Below the pieces are notes generated by a model. It was given only the letters and a program-made list of their open reading frames with translations, did no database searches and had not been told where the DNA came from. From an uncultured Pelagibacteraceae bacterium (GTDB lineage Bacteria; Pseudomonadota; Alphaproteobacteria; Pelagibacterales; Pelagibacteraceae), in the NCBI GenBank assembly GCA_902560625.1, contig CACEMD010000001.1:1-64000 (forward strand): a stretch of DNA of 64,000 nt. The letters run 5' to 3'. A program made the position numbers and the translations under genes. Below are positions 8,599 to 17,589 of the stretch, piece after piece (within the stretch, counting starts at the first letter, position 1; the number at the start of each line of letters is the position of its first letter).

Positions 8599-9789
8599 TT
8601 ATCTTTGTTTCTTAGTTTTGAATTTACCGCCTTTAATTTCTTTTTCTAAAAAAGAACCAAAAGCTTCACCAACTTCCGTAAATTCTACTCCTGTAGCTCC
8701 CTCATAATTTATTGCTTTCCCTTTAGCTAATAAATCTAGAGCTTTTTTTAATTCTCCAGGATAAATCTTCTTTCCTGGTGCATTAGCTACAGACATAACA
8801 TTTTTTTGAATAGTTGCACGATCAGCTTTTCCTCCAGCTTGCATAGCAAGTGTAATTAAAGCAGCAGCATCGTATGACTCCGAAGTATAAGGACCAGAAG
8901 AGTCAATTCCAGCAGCTTTTGCAACTTTAGCAAATATACCAGCACCTTTTCCTGTTGAGCCAGGTAATGAACCAAATGATTTGTTTAAATCTTTACCAAA
9001 AGTATCTGTTAATGAGTCACCAATCATACCATCAGATAATACGAATGTATCAAAAGCACCTGAATCTAATGATCCTTGAATTATTCCTTTTCCACCTTGA
9101 TCAAGATATCCAATGACAGCAACAGCATCTCCTCCAGCCGAAGCTAATGTCGCTACTTCAGCTGAATAGTCTGCTTTACCATCTTCATGAGCAGCAGTTG
9201 TTGTTACTTTTATGCCATGAGCTTTAACAGCAGCAGCGTATACGTCTGCTAAACCTTTACCATAGTCATTGTTAGTGTAAGTAATTGCTACACTTTTAAT
9301 TTTTCTATCTTTTGTGATGTCTGCTAAAATTTGTCCACCTCTTGCATCTGATGGAGCCGTTCTAAAAAAATAACCATTATCTTTCAGATCAGTTAATCCT
9401 GGAGATGTCGCCGATGGAGAGATCATTACCACTCCATTTGGAACAGCTACATTTGTTGCAATTGCTCCAGTAACTCCTGAACAGTCAGCACCCATTATTG
9501 CAACTACACCACCTGAAATTAAACCTTCAGCAGCTGTTGTAGCAGCAGCAGAGTCCACACATGTTGAATCAGCTCTTTCAACAGAAATAGATTTTCCACC
9601 TAATAATGATCCTGAATCAGAAGCTTCTTTAAAAGCAAGCTCTGCTGATGCTGCCATTGCAGGTGTTAGAGATTCAATAGGTCCTGTAAACCCTAGTATG
9701 ATCCCCATTTTTATTGCATGTCCATCTGAAAATGATTTTGTTGTAAAACAAGAAACAAGAATGAACATTGCAGTTATTAATTTCTTCAT
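8599..9789 (-). CDS. livK: branched-chain-type ABC importer, periplasmic binding protein LivK
   Basis: From the ATG at 9789 this gives 396 residues: a signal peptide (KKLITAMFILVSCFTTKSFS) and a type I periplasmic binding fold beginning IKMGIILGFTGP, the usual first strand of LivK-type receptors. An upstream start at 9813 exists, but AAAGGA lies just before 9789 and the signal peptide begins there. It is the last gene of the monooxygenase operon, 81 bases after the ALDH gene, and its permease and ATPase genes converge on it. This couples one substrate's uptake to the catabolic genes. Confidence 0.88.
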   Translation of the reverse strand: MKKLITAMFILVSCFTTKSFSDGHAIKMGIILGFTGPIESLTPAMAASAELAFKEASDSGSLLGGKSISVERADSTCVDSAAATTAAEGLISGGVVAIMGADCSGVTGAIATNVAVPNGVVMISPSATSPGLTDLKDNGYFFRTAPSDARGGQILADITKDRKIKSVAITYTNNDYGKGLADVYAAAVKAHGIKVTTTAAHEDGKADYSAEVATLASAGGDAVAVIGYLDQGGKGIIQGSLDSGAFDTFVLSDGMIGDSLTDTFGKDLNKSFGSLPGSTGKGAGIFAKVAKAAGIDSSGPYTSESYDAAALITLAMQAGGKADRATIQKNVMSVANAPGKKIYPGELKKALDLLAKGKAINYEGATGVEFTEVGEAFGSFLEKEIKGGKFKTKKQR

Positions 9790-9870
9790 ATTTTTTCCTT
9801 TAATTGTTAACAATTTATATAAGTAAAATTAAATAGTATTAGAAAATAAATTCAATAGAAAATTAGCCGC

Positions 9871-11352
9871 TTATCTCATAGAGAAAGGGTCTAATGTAGG
9901 CTCATCTGATGTATAGTACCAGGTTGTTTTTACCCTAGTATAATCTTTGATTGAATCTATTCCTGCCTCTTTTCCATATCCACTATCTTTAATTCCACCA
10001 AAAGGAGCTGATGGAGATATAAGTCTATAAGTATTCACAAAAGTTATACCTGCTCTTATAGCTTTTGAAACTCTCAAACCTCTAGAAAAATCACTAGTGT
10101 ATACTCCAGAAGATAATCCATACTGGTTATCATTCATTTTATTAATTACCTCTTCTTCATTTTCAAATTTCATAACTGATAATATAGGTCCAAATAACTC
10201 ATTCTCTGCCGTAGGAAGATTGTGATTATCGCATTCAATTATTGTAGGAGGAAAATAATATCCTTCATTTGAAAATGAATGTCGTTTACCACCAAATTTT
10301 ATTTTTCCACCTTGTTCGACTGTTAGTTTAATATTTTTTTCTATTATTTCTAATTGTTTAAAATTACTAATCGGTCCCATTTCACTTTCAGGATCCATTG
10401 GTGCACCGATTTTAATTTTTTCAGCCCTTTTGACTAGTTTATCTAGAAATTCATTATAAATCCCTTTTTGCAAATATAATCTTGAACCAGCAATACAACT
10501 TTGGCCACTTGCTCCAAAAATTCCTGCTGTAATTCCATTTATTGCATTTTCTTGATTTGCATCTTCAAATACTGCTACAGGACTTTTTCCTCCAAGCTCT
10601 AAACTTACTTCAGATAAATTCTCAGCTGAATTTCTAATTATATGCCTTGCAGTTTCTGGACCACCTGTAAAAGCAATTTTTTCAACTAAATTATGTGTTG
10701 TTAGTGCTTTTCCACATGGATCACCGTATCCTGTAATAACATTTATTACACCCTGCGGAATCCCAGTTTGTTCAATTAATTTTGCAAATTCAAATAGTAC
10801 TGCAGGCGCAAGTTCAGATGATTTTATAACAACAGTATTTCCCATTGCTAAAGCAGGTGCTAGTTTTGTTACTGTCAATAACATTTGAGAGTTCCAGGGA
10901 ATTATTGCAGCTATAACACCTATAGGCACTCTTGTAGTTATTGCTTGAATATTTGGTTTATCTATTGGCAAAACTGTTCCTTCAACTTTATCTGCCATAC
11001 CAGCATAATAGTCATAATATTCAGCAATATAGTTTGCTTGTTTCTTTGTTTCTCTAAATAATTTTCCGGTATCAATAGTTTCAATTTCTCCAAGTAACTC
11101 TGCATTTTTTCTAAGCTTATCTGCTATAGCTCTTAAATATTTAGCTCTTTCTCTCGGTAACAACTTTGGCCATTCCCCTTCAAATGCTTTCTGTGCTGCT
11201 TTCACTGCTCTATCAACATCACTTGCACTTGCTTCAGGAACCACAGCCCATGGTTTATTATTTTCTGGATTTAAAGTTTCAAACGTTTTTTTAGTATCAG
11301 ATTCCACCCATTCCCCATCAATAAACATTTTATATTGCTTAAGTTTAGTCAT
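9871..11352 (-). CDS. aldehyde dehydrogenase (NAD(P)+)
   Basis: A 493-residue ALDH-superfamily enzyme of normal length. The catalytic glutamate is E252 (LELGGKSP) and the nucleophile C286 (GQSCIAGSR); the NAD-binding IPWN and FTGG motifs are present. It oxidises an aldehyde to the acid in the cytoplasm. It overlaps the alpha/beta hydrolase gene by 8 bases and precedes livK, so it is probably the last enzymatic step of this operon's pathway. The substrate is unknown; a betaine-aldehyde or semialdehyde-type substrate would fit the subfamily look. Confidence 0.85.
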   Translation of the reverse strand: MTKLKQYKMFIDGEWVESDTKKTFETLNPENNKPWAVVPEASASDVDRAVKAAQKAFEGEWPKLLPRERAKYLRAIADKLRKNAELLGEIETIDTGKLFRETKKQANYIAEYYDYYAGMADKVEGTVLPIDKPNIQAITTRVPIGVIAAIIPWNSQMLLTVTKLAPALAMGNTVVIKSSELAPAVLFEFAKLIEQTGIPQGVINVITGYGDPCGKALTTHNLVEKIAFTGGPETARHIIRNSAENLSEVSLELGGKSPVAVFEDANQENAINGITAGIFGASGQSCIAGSRLYLQKGIYNEFLDKLVKRAEKIKIGAPMDPESEMGPISNFKQLEIIEKNIKLTVEQGGKIKFGGKRHSFSNEGYYFPPTIIECDNHNLPTAENELFGPILSVMKFENEEEVINKMNDNQYGLSSGVYTSDFSRGLRVSKAIRAGITFVNTYRLISPSAPFGGIKDSGYGKEAGIDSIKDYTRVKTTWYYTSDEPTLDPFSMR

Positions 11353-12118
11353 TATTTATATGTTCCTTAATAGCGTTATTTACATCATCTGCACACTCAA
11401 TACTACAGAGATGTTTTCCATTACTTACTATTTTAACTTTAGAATTAGCTATTATTTTACTTAAATTTTTGGACATCTCAGGAGTTGATCCAATATCATT
11501 TTCACCAGTCATGATTAATGTTTTTGTTTTGATGTTTTCAAATATTTCATCATCTTGATGTGTAACAAAAAGCTCGTAAACCTTTAAGAAATTTTCCACA
11601 TTGTTTTCTTCAAGTATAGAAGAAATTTTTTTATAAATTTTTGGATTTTTATTTATATAATCATCTGTAAACCATCTCTTAAGAGCTTCTTTTGATAGAG
11701 ATCTACTTTTTTTTGATAATTCAAATCTGTCATTTACAACTTTCTGCTGTTCATTACTTCTTTGAAAAACTGAGCAAAGTAAAGTTAAAGACTCTAGTCT
11801 ACTATCATATTTAGTTGCAAAATTTCTCGCTATTAGTGAACCAATTGAAAAACCGACCAAATGTATTTTATGAATTTTTAATTCATCAATTAAATTTAGT
11901 AACTGTGATGAAAAATCATCGAAACTTATTTTTGATTTTGTTAATGGTGTATTTCCATGACCTAAAATATCATATACTAAAACAGTATTATTAAATGAAT
12001 TAATTTGTGGTTCCCAAATTTTATGGTTAAGTCCTACGCCATGTATTAAGACTATTGGAGTATTATCTTTTTGATTTAGAATATAAAAAGTATTCTTAGA
12101 ATCTTTTGCATTGATCAT
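11345..12118 (-). CDS. alpha/beta hydrolase
   Basis: A 257-residue alpha/beta-fold hydrolase. The oxyanion loop is HGVGLN (26-31), the nucleophile S91 sits in GFSIG, and the acid and base are likely the Asp of MTGENDIGS and the His of NGKHLCS. The look resembles PcaD-type enol-lactonases and RutD-type hydrolases. It overlaps the ALDH gene by 8 bases and follows the AA_synth gene by 4. In context it would cleave an ester, lactone or amide product of the upstream monooxygenase. Confidence 0.8.
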   Translation of the reverse strand: MINAKDSKNTFYILNQKDNTPIVLIHGVGLNHKIWEPQINSFNNTVLVYDILGHGNTPLTKSKISFDDFSSQLLNLIDELKIHKIHLVGFSIGSLIARNFATKYDSRLESLTLLCSVFQRSNEQQKVVNDRFELSKKSRSLSKEALKRWFTDDYINKNPKIYKKISSILEENNVENFLKVYELFVTHQDDEIFENIKTKTLIMTGENDIGSTPEMSKNLSKIIANSKVKIVSNGKHLCSIECADDVNNAIKEHINND

Positions 12119-12122
12119 TTAA

Positions 12123-12710
12123 TTATTTTGGTTCAATACCCATTTCTTTCATGTCTTGGTATCTGTCACCAGTTCTTGCATGAGCTCTTCCGCTAGATGC
12201 TCCACCAATAGCAACTACTATTTCGTTATCAAAAGGAGCATCATGAATAGTAAATTCATGGGTTAGATAATATGGTCTTAAACCTGAATCTGTTTTATGC
12301 ATCATTGGTATAGAAATTTTCGATCCCGCAGGTCCTCTTGTATTAGTAAAACTTAAATAAGATGTTCCACCTACTGCGTCTCTAAACTTATTTCCAAATC
12401 TCAAAGTATGAATAAATGCAGATGCGTGCTCGATCTCTCCTTTTAAACCAACAATTCCTGCTTTACCATAGGCTAAAATTTTCTCTGGTGAACCAATTTC
12501 TTTTATTAATTCTGGAACTAAAATATCACCAAGTTTCGGAGCCAAATCTAAAATTATGGGTTTAAGATCTTCAACAAATCCTTGACCATGCCAAGGATTT
12601 TTAAAAACAGCTGCAACAGAAACTAGCAACATCGGTTCTTTTGATTCTTTTCCACCTTCTATAAATGTTTTATCAACAAATTTTGTAAACTTTCTTAATT
12701 CTAATTTCAT
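12123..12710 (-). CDS. AA_synth (DUF1185) family protein
   Basis: A 195-residue protein matching the amino-acid-synthesis family PF06684 as I remember it: an N-terminal VAAVFKNPWHGQG block, a central LAYGKAGIVG and GEIEHASAFIHTLRFG, and a C-terminal AIGGASSGRAHARTGDR. The family is biochemically uncharacterised. It is overlapped 4 bases by the ThDP enzyme gene, firmly inside the operon. It may catalyse a ring-opening, lyase or hydrolase step; the conserved His and Glu residues would allow this, but it is a guess. Confidence 0.75.
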   Translation of the reverse strand: MKLELRKFTKFVDKTFIEGGKESKEPMLLVSVAAVFKNPWHGQGFVEDLKPIILDLAPKLGDILVPELIKEIGSPEKILAYGKAGIVGLKGEIEHASAFIHTLRFGNKFRDAVGGTSYLSFTNTRGPAGSKISIPMMHKTDSGLRPYYLTHEFTIHDAPFDNEIVVAIGGASSGRAHARTGDRYQDMKEMGIEPK

Positions 12711-14404
12711 TTTTTTGATCTATGTTTAAAACTATCTTTTCTAAAACTGTATAGTGCTTTTGGATCTACATCAACATCAATGACTACAGGTCTGTTTATT
12801 TTAAGAGCCTCCCTAACTGCTTGGTTTACTTCTGAAACTTTTTTAACCTTAAAACCTTTTGCACCATATAGTTCTGCAACTTTATCAAAAGGTGGACTGC
12901 TAATATCAGCTCCCAAATATCTTTTTCCATAAAAATCTTTTTGATAAGCTTTTTCAGCTCCCCAACTTTTATTATTCATAACAATAGTAATTGTATTAAT
13001 TCCATACTCAACAGCGGTACTTAACTCTGAAATCGTCATTCCAAAACCTCCATCACCCATAAGACTAATTACTTTTCTATCAGGCTTAGCAACTTTTACA
13101 CCCAAACCACATGCAAAAGAAAAACCAACTAATCCAAAATCTAAAGGTGTAAATAAAGAAGGTGGATCATAATATTCAAGTGCATCTGTAGCTTGTAAAC
13201 AAAGAGTACCCGCATCTAAAGTTATAGCCGAATTTTTAGGCAAAACTTGTCTTAGTTGTTTAAATAAACCATTTGGTTGGATTGGAAAATTTTTAAACTT
13301 AATCTCATCTCTTTTTTTTAAAAATTTATTTCTTTCATTTAAATAACTGTTAGTCCATTTTTTTATATCCAAAGTAATATTTTGTTTTTTAATTTCTTTG
13401 AATAATTGATCTGCTACTGTTGCAGCATCTCCATTAACTCCAACAACCGCAGGAAAATATCTTCCTATCATGCTTTTCTCTAATTCAATTTGAATGATCT
13501 TTGCTTTTTTATTTATATTTTCGTAAGAGTAAAAAGTTGAGTTGAATCCCAACCTAGTTCCAAGAGCAATAATTACGTTTGCTTCTTTAACCAATTTAGA
13601 TGCAACTGGATTTCCTCTTGGACCCATTTGACCAGCATTTAATTTATGATTAAATGGCAAAGCATCTCCATGACCTGCTGATGTTACTATTGGTGTATTT
13701 AATAGCTCTGCTAATTTTATTACACTTTTATATTTAGAATTATATTTAATTCCACCCCCAGCAATAATAACTATTTTATTTGAACTACTGATAATTTTTA
13801 CAGCTTTTTTTATATAATTAGGCTTTGCTTTAGTTGAGTTTTGATTATTAAAAGATTGTTTTTTTTCATTAATTTTAAACCTTTCTTTATTTGCTAGAAT
13901 ATTTCTTGGTAGATTAATACAAACTGGTCCTCTTCTAGGAGACATTGCTAATTTAAACGCATCACTAAAAGTTTTTGGAATTTTTTTAGGGCTTTTGACT
14001 GTCCAAGTTTTTTTTGTTACTGGTTTAAATAAAGATAGTTGGTCAAGACCTTGAAAAGCATCTTCCATTTTATCTTTTGTAGAATATGATCCTGCAATTG
14101 AAACAACTGGTGAAAAAGCTGCTTTTGCTTGAGCAAGTCCAGTTACTAAATTTGTAGCTCCAGGACCATTTTGTCCAGCAAGTATTATACCTGGTTGGTT
14201 AGATGCTCTTGCGTATCCATCAGCCATATGTGTTCCAGTTCTCTCATCTCTAACACCAATAAATTTTATATTTTTTTCATGATAAAGTGCATCAAACATT
14301 TCCATTGTGGCAGAACCTATTAAACCAAAAACATGTTTAACTTTTTCTTTTTTTAATGATTTAACCGCAGCTTGTCCGCCAGTCAGGTTCTTAGATTTGA
14401 TCAC
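12707..14404 (-). CDS. thiamine-diphosphate-dependent enzyme (acetolactate-synthase-like)
   Basis: A 565-residue ThDP enzyme with the three expected domains. The catalytic glutamate is about E54 (VRDERTG, replacing the usual RHE), with GQNGPGATN in the PYR domain. The PP domain carries GDGGFGMT with a metal-binding NNKSWG block. Relatives include acetolactate synthase, benzoylformate and oxalyl-CoA decarboxylases and sulfoacetaldehyde acetyltransferase. The genes on both sides overlap by 4 bases. It probably decarboxylates a 2-oxo acid to give the aldehyde used by the operon's ALDH, but the substrate is not determined. It is unlikely to be housekeeping IlvB because no IlvN gene follows. Confidence 0.8.
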   Translation of the reverse strand: MIKSKNLTGGQAAVKSLKKEKVKHVFGLIGSATMEMFDALYHEKNIKFIGVRDERTGTHMADGYARASNQPGIILAGQNGPGATNLVTGLAQAKAAFSPVVSIAGSYSTKDKMEDAFQGLDQLSLFKPVTKKTWTVKSPKKIPKTFSDAFKLAMSPRRGPVCINLPRNILANKERFKINEKKQSFNNQNSTKAKPNYIKKAVKIISSSNKIVIIAGGGIKYNSKYKSVIKLAELLNTPIVTSAGHGDALPFNHKLNAGQMGPRGNPVASKLVKEANVIIALGTRLGFNSTFYSYENINKKAKIIQIELEKSMIGRYFPAVVGVNGDAATVADQLFKEIKKQNITLDIKKWTNSYLNERNKFLKKRDEIKFKNFPIQPNGLFKQLRQVLPKNSAITLDAGTLCLQATDALEYYDPPSLFTPLDFGLVGFSFACGLGVKVAKPDRKVISLMGDGGFGMTISELSTAVEYGINTITIVMNNKSWGAEKAYQKDFYGKRYLGADISSPPFDKVAELYGAKGFKVKKVSEVNQAVREALKINRPVVIDVDVDPKALYSFRKDSFKHRSKK

Positions 14405-15570
14405 GAAACTTTTTTGACTTCAGTCTCTAAATCATCTTTGAAGTGAGGCATTACTTTTTCAGTAAACATTTTTATACTTTTCATGCAGTCCTCATGTTTA
14501 ATACCAGGAAAATTAGACCATACCTGTAAATTTTGAAGATTTAATTCTGACTTAAGTTCATGAATTTTATCAATTACATACTCAGGTGTTCCAAATAGCA
14601 TGTTACGTTTATGAAGAAAGTCGTAGTTCAATAAATCTAATTTACCTTTAGTTACAGGGAGTTCTTCACCAGGATCCATGTGATTTCCCAGACCTCTCCA
14701 ATGACAAACCCACCTCATATAATTAACCATGTGTTCACCAGCTTTCTCTTTTGCTTCCTCCATTGTGTCAGCAACAAACATGTCTCTTACCAATGAAATA
14801 CCTGCACCCATTGGTACATTTCTTTTTTCAGTCTCTGATTTTGCATTTTTAAATGCCTCAAACTTAATTTTTAATGCCTTAACTGTAGGTATCCACATTA
14901 TAATATTTAAACCTTGTGTAGCCGCCCATTCAATAGATCTAATCCCATCGACAACTTGGTGTATAGCAGGATAAGGCTTTTGATAAGGTTTTGGAAGAAC
15001 ACTTATATTTTCCATAACATTTGTTTCAAGATTGACTAAATCTTTATTTGGTGGACTCATATCATGCTGCCAAACATAATTGGGAGCAGGATAAGTATAA
15101 AACTCACCTTTATGATTAAAAAATTTTTCTTTCCAAGCTTTTTTTAAAATTGTCAGAGTTTCTTCAAAAAGTCTAAAATTTTTTGCTTGGTCTTTCATAT
15201 CCGCTTCTTTATTTAAGTTGATTGCTTCTCTTCCATAAATTCCTCTTCCAATTCCAACTTCAACCCTACCTTTTGACAATTGATCAAGAAGAGCAATATC
15301 TTCGGCCATTCTAATTGGATTATGAAAAGTAATTACATTGCATGCCTGGCCTATTCTAATATTTTCTGTTCTAGCTGCAGCATCGACCCCCATCATTAAT
15401 GGGTTTGTTAAAGATTCCATTCCCTCATGGTTAAAATGATGTTCTGTATACCAAATTGAATTCCATTTGCTCTTATCGCAATATTCAGTAATTTCTCTAG
15501 TTTCATCTAAAAGTTGATGGTATGGTTTATGTGTCCAATTTGTAGTATTACAAAAATAACCAAATTTCAT
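14401..15570 (-). CDS. LLM-class flavin-dependent monooxygenase
   Basis: A 389-residue luciferase-like TIM-barrel enzyme: N-terminal KFGYFCNTTNW, the WYTEHHFNHEG block (about 41-51) and GKGRVEVGIGRG-like motif (LSKGRVEVGIGRGIYGRE), all typical of alkanal-monooxygenase relatives. Such enzymes use FMNH2 and O2 to oxygenate or cleave carbon, sulfur or nitrogen substrates; no flavin reductase gene is seen here. It heads the operon. Its ATG has a strong AAAGGAGG ribosome binding site in an otherwise weakly marked genome, suggesting high expression. Confidence 0.83.
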   Translation of the reverse strand: MKFGYFCNTTNWTHKPYHQLLDETREITEYCDKSKWNSIWYTEHHFNHEGMESLTNPLMMGVDAAARTENIRIGQACNVITFHNPIRMAEDIALLDQLSKGRVEVGIGRGIYGREAINLNKEADMKDQAKNFRLFEETLTILKKAWKEKFFNHKGEFYTYPAPNYVWQHDMSPPNKDLVNLETNVMENISVLPKPYQKPYPAIHQVVDGIRSIEWAATQGLNIIMWIPTVKALKIKFEAFKNAKSETEKRNVPMGAGISLVRDMFVADTMEEAKEKAGEHMVNYMRWVCHWRGLGNHMDPGEELPVTKGKLDLLNYDFLHKRNMLFGTPEYVIDKIHELKSELNLQNLQVWSNFPGIKHEDCMKSIKMFTEKVMPHFKDDLETEVKKVS

Positions 15571-15604
15571 TAAAGCCTCCTTTAAAAATTAATTTAAAGA
15601 CGAC

Positions 15605-15649
15605 CGATCCCACTTTCGTACTTATGAAATTACGACGAGTTATGTATCG
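15605..15649. promoter_or_regulatory. possible structured leader of the monooxygenase operon
   Basis: The 103-base gap between the monooxygenase start and the IPNS-like gene contains nested complementary segments: cgat (15605-15608) with atcg (15646-15649), act (15612-15614) with agt (15638-15640), and tcgta (15616-15620) with tacga (15631-15635) around a 10-base loop. The helix is short and interrupted. It would sit in the 5' leader of the monooxygenase mRNA. It could be chance. Confidence 0.25.
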
Positions 15650-15673
15650 CTTTATAAGATTATATTATTCTTG

Positions 15674-16642
15674 TTACCTTTGATATTCAATAAATTTCTT
15701 AAGAGATTGATTGAGAAATTTTTCGTAATTCACAGCTTTATTATTAGGTTTTTTTTTATAAAAAAAGGCTTCATCCATTTTAAAATCATAAGAAGGTTCA
15801 AAAAAGAATGGAATCGACATTCTTTTGGATTTATTCCACAAAACTCTATGATTTGTAGCTTTAAATTTACCTTTTGTTAAAAACTCTAACGCTCTTCCTG
15901 TATTAACAACTAAAGCGTTCTTATTAAAAGGAACATCGTACCATTTTTTATTTTTTTTATTTTGTACTTGTAAACCACCTTTTTTATCTTGGTATAGAAT
16001 CGTAAATATTCCACTGTCTACATGTGTTTCACAGCCTAGAGCTACACCGTCTTCTTTTGAAACCTCAATTGGTTTTGATTGATTGCTATAAAAATTAAAT
16101 CTAAGAGTACTTAAAGTTTTCAATCTTTCAAATACTTCCTCTGAACTATCTATATCTTTTTTATGTAATTTAATAATTACCTTAAACAAACATTCTCCAA
16201 TATTAAAAATTTTATCAAAATAATTTGACAGTGTGGTTATTGATTTTTTATCGAGGGTTTTGTTTAGATTTAAGTATTCAATATATTTATTTTTAATTTT
16301 AAGAGCATATTTTCTTGAAACCTTTAGATCCCCTATATCTAAACCTTCTTTTCCATTAACATCATTTGGAAAATAACCTCTATATTTGTTTTTATTTTTA
16401 CTGTTCCATTTTCTTGGTGATAATTTTATTTTATTTTTTTTTGACATTGTAAAAAATTTTTTTCCTACAAAACAAGTATTCTCTATATTTTTTTTACCTA
16501 TTCCATGACCGATAATTTGAAAGAAACCTACCTCTTTGCAAGCCTTTTCAATTTTTTTTATCATTTTTAAGGAATTTTTAGAATCGAACCTACAATCAAG
16601 TAAAGATGAAATATTTATTGTTGGTATAAAATTTCTACTCAT
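15674..16642 (-). CDS. isopenicillin-N-synthase-like Fe(II)/2-oxoglutarate oxygenase
   Basis: A 322-residue oxygenase with an N-terminal DIOX_N-like region and the double-stranded beta-helix iron site H207-x-D209 (CETHVDSG), H265 (ATNHRVL) and the co-substrate-binding R274-x-S276 (KRMSIPFFFEP). Family members hydroxylate, desaturate or cyclise small molecules using O2, Fe(II) and usually 2-oxoglutarate. It is the last gene of a six-gene minus-strand operon and overlaps the EamA gene by 4 bases. Substrate unknown. Confidence 0.82.
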   Translation of the reverse strand: MSRNFIPTINISSLLDCRFDSKNSLKMIKKIEKACKEVGFFQIIGHGIGKKNIENTCFVGKKFFTMSKKNKIKLSPRKWNSKNKNKYRGYFPNDVNGKEGLDIGDLKVSRKYALKIKNKYIEYLNLNKTLDKKSITTLSNYFDKIFNIGECLFKVIIKLHKKDIDSSEEVFERLKTLSTLRFNFYSNQSKPIEVSKEDGVALGCETHVDSGIFTILYQDKKGGLQVQNKKNKKWYDVPFNKNALVVNTGRALEFLTKGKFKATNHRVLWNKSKRMSIPFFFEPSYDFKMDEAFFYKKKPNNKAVNYEKFLNQSLKKFIEYQR

Positions 16643-17589
16643 CTAGTTGGTGTATCAGTAGCAATCATTTGATCTCTAGCTTTTTCTCTTATGTAAATAT
16701 ATATACCTGCTCCAATAATTAAAGCTACTCCAAAAAAAGTTCTTATAGTTGGAATATTTTGAAATAATAAATATCCGGCAATCATTGACCATAAGATTAA
16801 TGAATATTCAAATAACGATACTACAGACGGAGAAGCAACACTATACGCAGAAAATACACAATAAAAAGATACTGCCGCAACAATTCCCATTACAACAATA
16901 TATGGATAAGCATAAGATGGATTTGTAAACCATTCTCTTAAAATAAATTGCATCGTAGGATCAGAGTAATTGTTAAACTGGCCATTTCCAGTAAAGAAAA
17001 ATATAAAAATACTAATTATAGAAGCCCCCACGTATAGATGAAGCATTTGAGAAAAAACATTGTCTTTTTCTGAAGTTATTTTTGTAATTGTCATAGAGGA
17101 AGCATAGCATAACGCGCATGCTACAGGTGCTAAGTCAAAATAGTTAAAATCACTAAAGTTGGGATTAAGAACTATGTAGACACCTATGAAACCTACAAAT
17201 ATAGCTGACCATCTTCTAATACCAATTTTTTCTTTTAAAAATAATTTTGCAAGTATTGACATAAAAAAAGGACTAGAAAAAAAAAGTGCATTAGCCATTG
17301 CAAGCGACATAAAAGTTAAAGAAATATAAAAAAAACTAAACCCGAAAAAAAATAATATTACTCTTAAAGGAGTTAATATAGGATAGTGTGTTTTTAATAT
17401 TATTTTTTTTTTTGTAATTAATAAAAAAATTAATAATAACATTGCTGCCACTAATGTTCTTAGAAGATACAATTCATAAAGAGACGTATCTTGATGAACA
17501 TATTTAATCAAGGCATCCTGTACAGAAAAAAAAGCCATTCCAAAAAGAACTAAAATTATTCCTTTGGGATTATTATCTTTTCTAATCAT
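16639..17589 (-). CDS. EamA/DMT-family transporter
   Basis: A 316-residue inner-membrane protein with ten predicted membrane helices arranged as two EamA repeats (GMAFFSVQDALIKY near the N-terminus; RWSAIFVGFIGVYIVLNP at the end of the first repeat). Family members mostly export metabolites or amino acids. It overlaps both neighbours by 4 bases, so it belongs to the oxygenase/oxidoreductase operon and may export a product or protect against an intermediate. Confidence 0.83.
   Translation of the reverse strand: MIRKDNNPKGIILVLFGMAFFSVQDALIKYVHQDTSLYELYLLRTLVAAMLLLIFLLITKKKIILKTHYPILTPLRVILFFFGFSFFYISLTFMSLAMANALFFSSPFFMSILAKLFLKEKIGIRRWSAIFVGFIGVYIVLNPNFSDFNYFDLAPVACALCYASSMTITKITSEKDNVFSQMLHLYVGASIISIFIFFFTGNGQFNNYSDPTMQFILREWFTNPSYAYPYIVVMGIVAAVSFYCVFSAYSVASPSVVSLFEYSLILWSMIAGYLLFQNIPTIRTFFGVALIIGAGIYIYIREKARDQMIATDTPTR

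Noticed and set aside
12707-14404. Housekeeping acetolactate synthase IlvB.
   Set aside because: No regulatory subunit gene follows and the gene is embedded in a catabolic operon.
14401-15570. RutA (uracil monooxygenase) as the identity of the LLM enzyme.
   Set aside because: The N-terminal and active-site blocks do not resemble RutA, and RutB, RutC and RutF homologues are missing.
15671-15880. Open frame on the plus strand opposite the IPNS-like gene.
   Set aside because: It is antisense to a well-supported oxygenase and has low-complexity Phe/Ile/Lys composition; a shadow frame.
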